Positions 26,366 to 38,602 of a stretch of 64,000 nucleotides of DNA are shown one piece after another (position 1 is the first letter of the stretch; each line of letters starts with the position of its first letter). The DNA comes from Lycocorax pyrrhopterus obiensis (Eukaryota; Chordata; Aves; Passeriformes; Paradisaeidae). The DNA lies in assembly GCA_014706295.1 (NCBI GenBank), contig JACSVZ010000007.1:8300808-8364807 (forward strand), given 5' to 3'. The notes under the pieces were generated by a model. The model was not told where the DNA came from and did not search any database. It was given only the letters and a program-made list of their open reading frames with translations. The translations under genes were made by a program, and so were the position numbers.

Positions 26366-29300
26366 TTACTTTCCATTTTCAGTGCTGAACATTCGCTCCT
26401 AGAAAAAGAATAGACAAAGCACAGCTGAGTAAGAGTTTGGGAACACTGCAAGGAGTTGCCAGTCACCAAGTGCCTAAATCAGGTATACTGAGTATTTCTT
26501 CCCCAAAAACCACAGTTTGATGACTACCACATGAAAGCCTCTCCACAATCTGACAGAAGACTTTGACAGCCTATCTGCTCTTTCTTAGTGCCTCCAAGTA
26601 CAAACATGATTTATTTCCAGCTCACTACCTGCAGATTATTTGTGTCCTGTACTGCTGCTGACAGCTCAGAATCAGATTTAAGGGACTTCTCACTTTGACA
26701 GTTATCCTGATGAGCTGCCAGTCCTGGGGCCTCAAACTGCAGGTGTGGCCCACACATGGCACGAATTCTTTCTCAGCATGCAGTGAAGCTTACTAAGTTC
26801 ACTGAATTTAGGTGGCTTGTCCTACATAACCTGTCCAAAAACCTGACCAGACTTGTTTAATCCTCAGCCACACCAGGCTGGCTGCAGTATGTGGAAGGAG
26901 CGTGATACAACATTTACCTTTAACATCCTCTCCAGCTTAACTGCATCTGCAGCAAATCTCCTGATCCCATCAGAGAGCTTTTCCACAGCCATTTGGTCTT
27001 CGTTGTGGTGCCAGCGGAATGCCTTCTCATCCAGGTGGATCTTCTCAAGATTGCACGCCTGAGCTGTGCAGGAGAAGTAGATAAAGAAACAAACGAGGTG
27101 ATCAGATTCTTATCAAATTTAGACTTCCTAAAATTGTCTTGAGTTCTAACCATTTCTAGGTGCTGGAAAAATTTTAAATACTTTCAGTATGACTTGCTGC
27201 AGGAGCACAATCTGGGATGTGAGATTGAAAGTGCTCCTGATCTGGCTGGAGGAGAACAAAGAGGAAAAAGGAAAAGGTAGCCTAATAAATCAGTTTATCT
27301 TAATGCACAGTGTTTGTGTGTGTCATTATCTTGTACCTGCTGCTGAATGGCACAGCACTTCCAGGCCTATTCTAAGGAATTGTGCAACTGCCCTGCAGCA
27401 GTGAGACATTCTAAGCAAATATTCTGAACAATCAGGGCTTTGATTATTTGGCAAGAACTAACAAAAGCTCGTTTGATAGCAGGCTCCCAGGCCAGCAGCA
27501 GCCTGTGGGCAGCAACCCGTGGCTACAGCTGTGCACAGAGCTGCTTTCTGAGATGTAAACCAGCATTTTAATGAGGCTGCAGAAAAGGGAGACTATCACA
27601 GAATCCTGGAATGACTTAGATGGAAAGGAACCTTAAAGCCCATTCAGTTCCACTGCCCAGCCATGAGCAGGGACACCTTCCACTATCCCAGATTGCTCCA
27701 AGCCCCATCCAACCTGGCCTTGAAGCGCAATGGGAACAAGGATTCCAAGCCATTGTGGCACAGTGTCACCAGATCAAATCACTCAGTCTTGTGTATGATT
27801 CATTTCTAATTTCTGGAGGGAAAACACCTCTTGGCATGTCCAGAGATTAAGGTGAAACCAAGTTTGGCATCTTTTCTACTGTTCAGTAAAATTTCATCCT
27901 GAGCATGTGCAGATTAACTTTACTCTTCTCTCCGTCCCACGGGGAGAGGTGCAGTGTATGGAAGCACACTCCAAACCCATTGTAATCCAATTAGTGCTCA
28001 GTGTGTCAGCAATTGTAGCAGTGATACTGTAATGAGGCTATAGTATTTCCTTCTGAGGCTACAATATTTCCTCTAGGAAATTGGATTTATCCCTAAAGCA
28101 GGATGGCAGCAAGCACCACAGCACTGACCAGATCCCCAGACTCTCAGCATTGCACAAGAAAGGAAGACTGCACAAGCCCCCAGGAGTGTACTCACCCTCT
28201 TTGACACTGAGTGTGGGAGTTAACTTGATGTGCTCTTTGCTGAGCTCTGCCAGGAGCTTGGGTGAAATGGTGAGATAGTCACAGCCCGTGAGCGCTTTGA
28301 TCTGGCCTGTGTTGCGAAATGATGCGCCCATCACGATGGTTTTGTAACCAAACTTTTTGTAGTAGTTGTAGATCTTGGTGACACTCTTCACTCCTACAAG
28401 CAGAAACCAGCAACTTTATTGTAAGTGATTATTTAGAACATGCTCAAACCCGGCATTTTGCCATAAGAGGACTTTTACAAGTAAACTGTTTGAATGAGCA
28501 GCTGTTGTTTTCTCAGCAGTGTTAAATCTGTGCTCACCTGGATCCTCTGAAGGCTCATAGGTTTTCTTGTCTCCATTTGCAACATACCAGTCCAGGATCC
28601 GTCCCACAAACGGGGAAATCAGAGTAACTCCAGCTTCAGCACAGGCAACAGCCTGAGCAAAGGAGAACAGCAAGGTCATGTTGCAGTGAATCCCATACTC
28701 GGCCTCCAGAACCCTGCAGACACAGGCTGGCTTAGAAAAGCACTTTGCTCACCTACGGAATTCATATTCAGGAATGAGCTGCTAAGTTCAAACTACTAAA
28801 TTCCTTGAGTCAATTTAGGAATGGGGCACACTCAGTAAGCTTTAAAGTTGTCAGCTAACAGCAAATGTTTTGTGCTGCCACTCTGCTTTATTAATGCTGT
28901 TCCTCCAGCCAACTGCAGCCAGCTTAGCAGGGTATTTCAGGAAACTGTGGCCTGGCCCTTGTATGAAGAAACTTTCCCTATTTCAACAGCAAGCTGTGGC
29001 AGAGCACCTTCCATGCTCGTGACAGACTTCCTCATGCCGTGCTTTCAGCACTGCTGTTGATATTCAAGTGCAGAATGCAATGTCACTGCCTGTGGACAGG
29101 CAGGAGCATGCCATGATTCAGCACACCAGGCACACACAGCCTTACCTGCCAGCCTGGATTCCTTCCCATGTTGAAGAGAGCTTGATGAGAATCCGATCTT
29201 TACCAACTCCTACTTCCTTGTAGAGGTCGATGAGGCGCCTGGCCCTTTGAATCATTCCTTCCTTATCAAAGGACAACCTTTGAGGCAAGAGCAGCACTGT

Positions 29301-32300
29301 TTAAAACCGATTTTTTTTTAAATTCTCTCCCCGAGGATCCCATGGAAAACACTGTCCTGTTTTATCAGCATTTACATGGCCAACAGCAGGTTTGTGTTCT
29401 CAGATCCCTCCTGGATGGTCAGCCCTTTGAGAAGGAAGTTTCTTACAATAAATTCAGAAGCTGAGCATTAACAAAAATTGGCACTGAGCATGTTAACTGC
29501 CAATTCCTGTGCAAGTCTTGAAATAAACTGTTCAAACAGATCCCTTGCTAAATTGAGCAGCTATTATCACATAGAAGAGAATGAGCAAAACTACAACTGG
29601 AAGTGTGAGGTTTCCCTTGCTTAAGAAGCAGCAGGAAGATTACGAAAATCCAAGGTCACAGCTACTTCTTTTTGTTACAGAGTTCTAGTCAAACTAAGGG
29701 AAATCCACACTCTTAAATATTAACAATATAAGTCTCACTTGTCTTCTAGGCAAGAAATCTTTCTCCAACTCAGGTCTCTTTTTGCATGCACAAATATCCA
29801 GGGTAACCCAGAGGGAAAAGAGCCAACCTTGCATCTACTTCTGTGGACACACGGCCAGGTATCCTCTTCAGGATTTCAGCTCCAAATAATACAAAAAGTT
29901 TGTCAGAAGCATTTTTGATCTGCTCCTCTTCTGACCTGAAAACCACAAAGAGCAAAAGCATTTATGGGGGTAAAAAAAAGGTGAGTTTACACTTTGCCAT
30001 GGATTTGACGATCAAATTTCACAGCCCATTTAACATTAAATTCCAGAGTTCAAATGAGCCACTTCTGTCCTGCCAGCAGGATTAGCCTTTGTACACTCTT
30101 TCCTATAATGCTGCTGTTTTCCTGAGCAAGGAGGGCCAGGTGTGAGCTGGGAAATGGGGATGCACTTCTTAAAAGCACATCTGGAATGGGCGTAAGGAAT
30201 TTTTCTTAAAGTGTTGAGGCCTTTTGGGGCAGGAGACAAACCCACAAGTACACGAGGGGGAAACCTCAGTATGTTGTTTGTATATAAATAAGGCATTTTA
30301 AATATAGGTCTGCTGAGGTTAAAACCCTCTTTTACTTACCCACCAAGCTTCTTCCCATAGGCAACAGCATCATCCACAAGATTCTGGTACGCAGGCATCT
30401 GAGCCGCAGCGAGGATCAGGGAGGGGTTTGTGGTGGCATCCAGGGGCTTGTACTCATCGATGGCTAAGGAAAGAAAACCAGTCTGTTGGAAACAGCCAGC
30501 CAGCCTGAGAAATCTGAAGCATTTTGCTCAACGCAGGTGAGAATGTAAACACTTGTTACTGACAGAGCACAACAGCACTGAGTGGTGTTTAAACACTGCC
30601 TGAAGGCTGGTTTGTGCCATAGTACAGAACAACTGGGCTGCTGTCACAAGATACAGCAAACTTTAAAGTTTATAAACTACAGAAATTGCCCAGAAGTATA
30701 AATCTGTAGAAATGATGGATGAAGAGAAGTAGTACTAATTTCCAAACTTCATCCCCAACCAGCGTAACTGAGCTCCAGGAATCACAGAGGGGAATAAAGA
30801 ACAGGGGACCTTCCCTTCAAGCAGTCAGAAATTCAGGCTTTTGTTTGTGTCCAACTGATGGGACCAGGACAGGTGAATTCATCTGTGAGGCTCCAGCACC
30901 TTTTCTTACTGCTTTTTAAACCTTTTCCAAACAGATGCAGTTTCTCAGTATCTGCTCTGGTAATTTCCTGGTCCTACCAGGAAGACACTTGACCCTTGGT
31001 CTTACCCTAAGCCCTGGACTGTGCCTGTTTCAGGTGATGCCAGGCATTTGTTCCAGCAGGCTGTGACACACATTGTCCGGCTGTAATCACAGCCAGGCAC
31101 CGGGGCCCGGCTGGGCAAATGGGGCAGAGCCTCTGCAGGCCCCTCAGCAGTTTCAGCAATGCAGTTAAAATGTAAAAAAAATAACAAAATATGTATTACC
31201 AGTCCCTTCTCCTCAGCATTTCTGCATGGGGATGAAACCCCAAGTGAGAGAGTGCACCTGTACTGAAAATAAGCCTTGTTTTTCCATAGATCCCTTCCCG
31301 GCAATGATCAGGATCCAGGAGAGAGGTCCACTCCATACAAACAGGTCCTTCAAAACTTCAATTCACGTGGGTACTGCTTAAAGCAAAGCAGCACATCAAT
31401 GAAACTCCGTTCTGTACCAACACCTTGATCTACCAACACCACTGGGAACCACCAGCAGCAACAACCACCTTCACCTCCACCAGGGTTTAACCTGCCAGGT
31501 AAGGCTCTTGCCTTGTTTGGACTCTTATGAATGATCCCCAGGTGATAAGAGCAGCCCAGAGAACAACTTGGGGATGTCCTGTACAGGGCCAGGAGCTGGA
31601 CTTGGTGATCTCTGTAGGATATTCTACAATCCTTACTGCTGCCTGCCCACAAACACCGCCTCTGCCATCCTGGGGGTGTGTTTTTTTCCTGTGTCTGAGC
31701 TGTTGCCACCCCTGTGCTCTCTTCACCTTAAGTTTACTACTCTTAAGACATTTGACAGTGGCCATTTAGGATTGTTTATTGTTACACCAACAGGATTAGG
31801 CAAGCAGTGGACGGATTACTGCAGGCCTGGGCGAGGAGAGGACAGGATTCAAGGGCTGCTCTGCACAACTCAGAGACACGCAGGGAGGGAATTCTTGGCT
31901 CTGACAGACCGAGGAAGCTCCGTGTCCGTGCCGGGCCACGCAGTGACAGCTTGGGAACAAGTGGCTTTCTAATCGAAGGCCACCTCCCTTTCTCGGAAAG
32001 GACTGTGCTGGCTCATTCGCAGGAGATAGGGGAAACAAAAGCACTCTGGCATTATTTTTACAGAATCCTGGAATGATTGGGTTGGAAGCGACCTTAAAGA
32101 TTGTTCAGTTCCGCTCCCTGCCATGGGCAGCGACACCCTCTACTGGACCGGGTTGCCTTGCCTTGAGTTTGGAAAAAACCCCAAACAAGTCCCAGATCTA
32201 GATAGGTCACTGGAAGAAATCCCGAATTCATTAGTAGCAGAGCCTGGCTTGAGTCTGGCACTTCTTCCTGACAGCACGCAGAGCTGAACGTGGTGGTCAG

Positions 32301-32655
32301 GGCACACTCGAGGGCAAACTGAGAGAAAATCACGGGAGGGCCTGGAGAATGTCCTGGCTGGGCGGGATCTGCCCTGGGCTGGAGACGAAGGCGCCGCCAC
32401 CGAGCGCCGTCCCCCCCGCCCTCCCTCCGGCCGCAGGGTGGTTCGCTCCCCCCAGCGCGCGCCCCTTCGGCCGGGCGCGCCCACTCTCCGTTAAGGGGGG
32501 CGGCAGAGGGGGCTAAGGAGAAGATGCGGTGACAGGATCCCCTCGCGCCGCCTCTCACCGTTGAAATCCCCGGTGTCAGCCACCACCGTGGTGTGGTGCT
32601 TGAGCTGGTCCAGCGCCGACTCCATCTTCTGCCGCTTCACGGGGGACACCGACAT
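26366..32655 (-). CDS. TALDO1: Transaldolase (TALDO1), complete, 8 coding exons, left copy
   Basis: Transaldolase moves a dihydroxyacetone unit between sugar phosphates (sedoheptulose-7-phosphate plus glyceraldehyde-3-phosphate to erythrose-4-phosphate plus fructose-6-phosphate) in the cytosolic non-oxidative pentose phosphate pathway. Coding exons in transcription order: 32,655-32,559; 30,463-30,340; 29,935-29,828; 29,277-29,146; 28,713-28,538; 28,393-28,196; 27,063-26,918; 26,398-26,366. All junctions are GT/AG and in phase; the total is 337 residues plus stop, equal to human. The N-terminus reads [19 protein letters not shown], then [18 protein letters not shown] in exon 2. Exon 4 carries [12 protein letters not shown] with the Schiff-base lysine at residue 142. 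Exon 5 has the [19 protein letters not shown] strand, and exon 6 has [14 protein letters not shown] chose the start at MSVSPV; an in-frame ATG nine codons upstream (32,682) has no family match. From 29,629 rightwards the gene lies inside the large inverted repeat, so its 5' half has a mirrored twin at 60,974. Confidence 0.96.
27596..27732 (-). repeat. CR1 3' fragment in TALDO1 intron 6
   Basis: Reversed CR1 tail 'atcacagaatcctggaatga', then 'agcagggacaccttccacta' and 'ccagattgctccaagcccc'. Minus orientation, same strand as the gene. Confidence 0.9.
32055..32160 (-). repeat. CR1 3' fragment in TALDO1 intron 1 (left arm)
   Basis: Reversed CR1 tail 'acagaatcctggaatgattg', then 'ggttggaagcgaccttaaag' and 'catgggcagcgacaccctct'. 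The same copy appears mirrored at 61,469-61,574, so it predates the duplication. Confidence 0.9.
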
Positions 32656-33180
32656 GTCCGCGGCTGTGCGGGACTCGCGCACCTATAAGGGACGGTACGT
32701 GCCCGGAGGGGACCGGCCTGCGCGCGCACCCGCGGCCCGCGCGGTCCCGCCGCCCGCCGCCAATCCCAGCCCGGCTGCGCGGCAGCGGCCAATCAGGAGC
32801 GCGGACACGAGACGGACGCGGCCGGGAGGAGCCGAGGCGGGGCAGCGGGAGGAAGGACGATTGTGATTGGCTGGTTCGTGGTCCTGGGGGTCGGGAGGGG
32901 GGGGTCGCCTTGGCGACCCTGACGCCGCCATTGTCCCCAGCGGAGCGTGTCCGGGGGTCTCCCGGCCCCGGGATCTCCCGGCCCCGGGATCTTCCGGCCC
33001 CGGAACCTCCTGTCCCCAGAACCCCCCGGCGCGGCGCCCGACCCGCCCCCGAGCCACCTGTCCCTCATGGCTGCGCGGGGCCTGGGCGCCGCAAGATGGC
33101 GGCGGGCAGGCCCTGAGGGGGAGGCTCGGAGCCGCCCCGCTGCTGCCCCGCTGCTGCCCCGCTGCTGGAGCTCAGCGCTC
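32380..33180 (-). promoter_or_regulatory. CpG island promoter of TALDO1 (left copy)
   Basis: Dense CpG around the first coding exon and upstream. CCAAT-type boxes are visible: inverted copies at 32,760-32,764 and 32,789-32,793 and a forward one (plus-strand ATTGG) at 32,866-32,870. No TATA box is placed convincingly. A long G run at about 32,896-32,906 may be unreliable. Confidence 0.75.
33093..33103 (+). promoter_or_regulatory. YY1-type element AAGATGGCGGC (left arm)
   Basis: Matches the classical YY1 promoter motif exactly. It lies about 440 bases upstream of the TALDO1 start codon in plus orientation, where YY1 elements usually sit at or just downstream of a start site. This suggests divergent transcription away from TALDO1. 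Confidence 0.6.
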
Positions 33181-33637
33181 TGTGCTCCCTGCCCTGCCGT
33201 CGTGGCAAGGTTCGAAATGGCTTGTGGGGTACAGCTCCAGCCGCCGAGAGAGCCCCGGCTCAGAAGGGCAGGTGTTTTGGGCTCTTGGTTCGCCTAAACT
33301 TTATTTAGGCTATAGAGGTGATCTTCTAAGTGTGGTTGTGCTCCTGAAACAGAACATGGCACTTGGCTGGAAATGTCAGAGAATGTGTATAACAGGCTCT
33401 GAGTCATGGAGTTATGCTGTTCCCTCTTTCTGTATTGTTCCACTTGAGACAGCTGCCACAGAAGTTCCCCTTCCTGATAGGCAAGAATGTGCTTTTGTAC
33501 AACCCTCTCATGCTTTGCCCAACCCACGAAAGGATAGTGCAAAGAAGCATTAAGTCCTGTTTGAATTCTGTGACTGTGTAGGAAACAGAGTGTCTCTGGT
33601 TTCTTTGCCAAGGAGTAGGAGAGCCTCCCTTTTGAGT

Positions 33638-33737
33638 CATGGAATCACAGATTCCCAGACTGGTTTGGGTTGGAAGGGACTTTAAAGACCATCCAGTTCC
33701 ACCCACTGCCACGGGTAGGGACACCTTCCACTAGCCA
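33638..33737 (-). repeat. CR1 3' fragment (left arm)
   Basis: Reversed CR1: 'tcatggaatcacagattccc', 'gtttgggttggaagggactt', 'tagggacaccttccactag'. Mirrored at about 59,903-60,002. Confidence 0.9.
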
Positions 33738-35544
33738 GACAAGAAAAGGAGTTCAACTCACAGCTTTTCTGGCATTTAATTCTTATCATGTGTCAGATTT
33801 TCACCTCCCCCTGGTTTTAAGACACAGCTATCCAGGCCATAACATCCTTCCTGTTGAATGTCAGTCCCCCAAACCAAAAGGAAACGTGTGGTTTCAGACA
33901 TTTTGCTGAGCTTCTGAGACTCTCAGTGACAAACCATTATGAAAACCCAGCGAAAGAGATGGAGTTACAAGTATAACTTAACTATTTTTAAAAATCTCGT
34001 ACAGTGCATGGTGATATCATTGTCTCCTTCGCTGAGTTACATCAGTGTACAGTACTTTATAGCAGTGTCTGCAGGCAGTACAAACAGAACAGGTGCACAG
34101 CTCAGTCACATGGAAATTTGTAAAAGTGACCTCTGCAATAAGGTCTACTGAGATATTTGTTTTAGGAAGTGCTCCTGTGGCTCCCAGCTTTACAGAGCTG
34201 TCGTGTACACTCCTGTTAAAATCCCAGATAACTGTAGTTCCCTGTGATTTGCTTTCCTCTACACCCCAGGACTAGAAGGTGGTGTGTTTCCTAGCTCAAT
34301 ATTTGTTTTTATTTTAATTTTAAAATCTTTTTCGCCTCCCATGCTTGCCATCCTGCCTCCCATCTCCACCCTAATCCAGAGCCAAGGCTTTTCAGGAGGA
34401 TTGTCTTCTTCATCCCACCCTGACAAGGTGAGTGCCCTTCTCAGATCCCAGCAGGGCTGCGACTAAACCCAGGATCCTCCCCTGCCTGCACCCTAATTCT
34501 GCTGGTGCCAGCAGGGTCCTGAAGAAAACAGATTATCCATTGGAGACACTTAAGAATAAAGCCAAAACTCTGGTGCTCCGGTGTTCTCAGATTTATACAC
34601 AAGTTCCCTAGACGCTATTTTAAAGCTTTTTCCATGAAATGTGCAAGGACAGGCACAAATTTGGGCAAAGACTCAGCATGTGCTGAGAGAGAAAACCCAA
34701 CTGTCCCTGGGCTGTGGGCACCGCTGGAGCTGTGTTTGCTTCACTGTTTTGCAATCAGGTTGGTCTGTCAATTAAATAGAGATAGAAATGCAACGTGCCA
34801 AACTTGCTGTGGACAGGAACTATGCTGCTTGCTTGAGTTTTGAAATTGTGAGTAAATTTTGGAAGCACAATCACTTAATTCTGCCTCCAGGGAGAGGCGT
34901 TTTCCTCACCCCTATTTACAGATTGTTATATACAAATGCACGTAACTTTATGAAGCAAAACAGGAAGTACAGAGCAACACCCTGTGCTAAATTAGATTTT
35001 TTTTTTCTTGTGGCCATTTATTTTGTGTTAAACCTGTCTTTCCCAGTGTGCTTTGGGGTTTCAGCTATTTGGGAATCATTTCAGCTGACTTTTTGCAGTG
35101 AAAACGTGAAGGTGGGGACGAGTGACCAACACCCTGGGAAGGGCTTATCTTCTCCTGGTTTGAGGCGGGGTTTGGCAACACCACAACATTCCAGTGCAGG
35201 ATCAGTGCCCCAGGGAAAGGCTGCACAGCTGCCCTGAGCCTCACCCTCTGCATCAGGAGCGGTGGGCAGGTGGAACTTACCTATTTCCAGATTCAAATCC
35301 CTTTGCCTGTCACTCCTCGTTTCTAGGCACTAAAAGCTCATTTCAGCTGTTCAGAGACAGCACTAACTGGTCCATGGATTTAAGGAAGCAGCCAGACTTC
35401 AGGAATGTGTGTTGCCATTCTAGCCTTGTCCAACGAGGGGGACAGGAGGAGGACAGGGAGTTGTCACCAGGCCTGTGCTCGTGGGCTGCGGGGGACATCT
35501 GCACTGAGGAGGAAATGGAAATGGAAAGGGGAAAGGGAAATGGG

Positions 35545-35725
35545 GCTGCCTTAGGTTGCCCAGAGAGGTCGTGAGTCCCCATCCCTGGGAGTGTCCAAGG
35601 CCAGGTTGGACAGGATTTGGAACAACTTGGGCTTGTGAAAGGAATTCCTGCCCATGGCAGGGGAGTGGAACGGGATGAGCTTTAATGTCCTGTCCTTAAA
35701 CCCAAACCATTGCAGGGTTCTAAAG
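35545..35725 (+). repeat. CR1 3' fragment (left arm)
   Basis: 'ttgcccagagaggtcgtgag', 'gagtgtccaaggccaggttg', 'cctgcccatggcaggggagt', 'aaacccaaaccattgcaggg'. Plus orientation; mirrored at about 57,915-58,095. Confidence 0.9.
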
Positions 35726-37534
35726 CCTTATTCCCGTGGTCCAGGCTGCAAGCCTTGAGGCTGGCCTCTCCTGGGCTGTGTGCCACACCTGCTGTTGAGG
35801 CAGAAGAGCTGAGCCCCGGTGAGGATGCCCAGATGTTCCACGGTCCTGCGGAGACACAAAGTGGGGAGATGATGGTTGTGCTGCACGTGTCCTCGTGCCA
35901 GAGGTGGGGAGTTGGAGACGGGAGGCTGGGAGCTGCAGTGGGACCATATCACAGGGCCCTGGGGCTGTGCCAAGGTGGCAGCTGCAATTCCAGTGGCATT
36001 TCAGGCCATGGGTTTAGTAAGTTAACTATTTTTCTCCAAGAAAATATTTATAAGAGAAAAACGAAGTGAGTTTGGGCTCTGAACATCCTGGTTATAGAGC
36101 CTGGATTGAATAGGATTGAAATCTAATTTGCAACACAGGCTCTGTTAGTAAATCCAAGTGATTTGTCCCAGGTGAGATGGTGCCAGCAGCCTCCCCGGCT
36201 CCTTCTCTAGGGAAGGATGAGCATTTCAGGTGGCAATAGAGCAAATCTTACTCTTTGCTGAATGGCCTCCAGCCAGGCTTTGACTTATTCAGTGCTGGAT
36301 TCAAAGGTGAGGGGCATAAAAACTTGCTGAGGCTTTTCGACTTTGAAATTCCTGTGGGGAGGCTGAATTTTATTGTTTGTGATCTTTAGCAGCTCATTGT
36401 TCAGCTCATTCATTTGGTGAATAAGTTCTGTAGAAACGAGTAGGGAATGAAATCAAGTCTTCAGTCAAAAATGCCATTAAATATCTTTGTGGGGAAATTG
36501 TAAGGAAAAGGGGGACGCGGCTCAGCATTTTTATTAACTTATAAATACAGGAAAGCGCTTACTTTTATATTTTAGTTTTAAGGAATGAGCTTAAGTGCTC
36601 TGTTGGAGCAATAGGGTGAGTGATGACATTTGGACCTTCAGAATTCCATCAGGAAAAAGTGTGCACAGGGAGATCACTGTGGTTTTGGAGGCTGGAGGGC
36701 CCTGGAGCAGAGTGGAGGATCTCCCCTTTGCCCCTGAGCCAAGACTCTCCCTTCAGCTTTTGAAACCTCACTTTCTCTTTGGGAGAAACTGGGATTTCTG
36801 CAGTTCTTCTGCAGGATGAAGGAGAGGAGGGATCACAGAATCCCAGCCGAGGGATCTAAAAAGCTGCTTTATGGTTTCTTGCAGCGCGACTGGTGAGAGA
36901 ACCTCACTTTCACCTGTTTTGCGAACAAATTTACAGTGGGACCAATCTTGTTTCTCGTGTTTCTAACTGACCCTGTTCCTCCCGCCCCATTCAAAGGACA
37001 TAAAACCCTTCAACACCCACCAGCTCCTGCTCCAGGCGTGCTCAGGGGTGTAAACCTGATCTGGCAGAGTCTTTGCTCCCAGCAGTGCTGTCAAGTGGTG
37101 ACAAGGTCCCGTTCCCTGAGGGCTGGTGTTGGTGTTGGGGTTTTGCTTCAGTTTGTCATCTTCCTGGGTTTGAGTGATTTAGTTCCGTTTGGGCTGGTGA
37201 AATAAGGGAACTGCCCTGCAGACTTCACAGCAAGAGGGGAAAATCCCATGAGGCAGCAGAGGTTGGGGGGTGGACTCTGTGTTTCTGAGAACCACATTCC
37301 CATTTTCCTGTGCCCCTGTGTTGCCATTTATTTTCCTCCCATCACCCCTTGGCTGTTGCCTGATGTGGAAGGACAGTTCTGTGAGAATCTACAATTGGAG
37401 ATTTGGGATTGAGATCTTCTCAGTCCTTGCTGCAACTTCTAGTCACTAATTTGCTGATCGCAGAGCTCCACGTTTTGCTCCGCAGCGGAACAGAAGCGGC
37501 AGGAAGCGCAAACTGGGAGTGAGCAACACACTCA

Positions 37535-37592
37535 TGATGAGATGAGCTTGCAGGTCCCTTCCAGCCCAGGCCATCCTGTGATTCTGTGAAAA
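37535..37592 (+). repeat. CR1 terminal remnant (left arm)
   Basis: Only the last ~55 bases: 'cttgcaggtcccttccagcc' and 'catcctgtgattctgtgaa'. Mirrored at 56,047-56,103. Confidence 0.75.
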
Positions 37593-38571
37593 CTCCAGTG
37601 ACACTTCATCCAGTTTCGCTTTCCCCATGAAACTGCTGAGGACTGTGGAGAATAACTCGGTGTTATGAACAGATTTGTGTCCTTGTATTGCGGGGCTTTC
37701 TGTCATCCCCAAAGGGCTCCTGCTTCCAGGAGTGGACAGGGTGGGATAAGGGGTGAGGTGAGCAGGGCCCCTGGTCTCTCTCCTGCTCTGTGAGCCCCAC
37801 AGCATGTGCAAGGTGAGGGAGTGATGTGGATCTCCTGTTTGGCTGGGAATTCTGTGGAACCACGTGAAGGAACCGGCCAGGCGGGTGCTGCGTGTGTGGC
37901 AGGAGATGAGCAGAAGGAAGGGAGAGAAAGGGATTGATCTGAGGGGTTGCTTAGACACATTTAAATGTTCTTCCTTTGACTGAGGAAGATTTTCAGCCCT
38001 TGTTTCAGTGAAATCCCTTGGGGCTGGGAACAAGCAAGCAAACCAAAGCTGTTGGGGTTTGGTATGGGGCCTTCCTGGGGGGCTGTGAGGCAGCTCCTGG
38101 AAGGGTGGAAGGAAATGCTGCTGTGCAGGGCCTGGGGGGTCTGGCACAGCAGGACCCAAAGGCTCCGAATGCAGCTCCCGGGAAAGATGAGGTGTGAACC
38201 CCTCCCTGTCCTGCCCAGTGGAAACAACTGCTCCAGATGCCGGAGCAGGGAGGAGCTGGGGGAAGGGGAATTGAAAATCCCAGCAGGCAGAACCCACTGG
38301 AAATCTGTGGGTTTTTCATCAGGCAAAGCTGAGCTGCTGACACAGAATTCTGCAGGTTCCCAGGAAAAGTGAGTTTGGATGGTTCTATTCTAAGATGTAT
38401 TTGGGCACAGGGGAAGAGAAATGCATTTATGTGTTAGCTTGGGACACCAGAATATACGGTTTTCAAAGTTGAATTGGCTTTTTTGTTTGAAGAGAGACAA
38501 AATGAATATGGTAGATTGTTGAAAATCATGAAAAAGTGGAATGAAAGGTTCTTTTTGACCCAAACTGAAAA

Positions 38572-38602
38572 GTTTTGTTTTGTTTTGTTTTGTTTTGTTT
38601 TG
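38572..38602 (+). repeat. (GTTTT)6 microsatellite (left arm)
   Basis: Six GTTTT units. The mirrored copy on the right arm has eight, so the arms are not exact copies. Confidence 0.9.
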
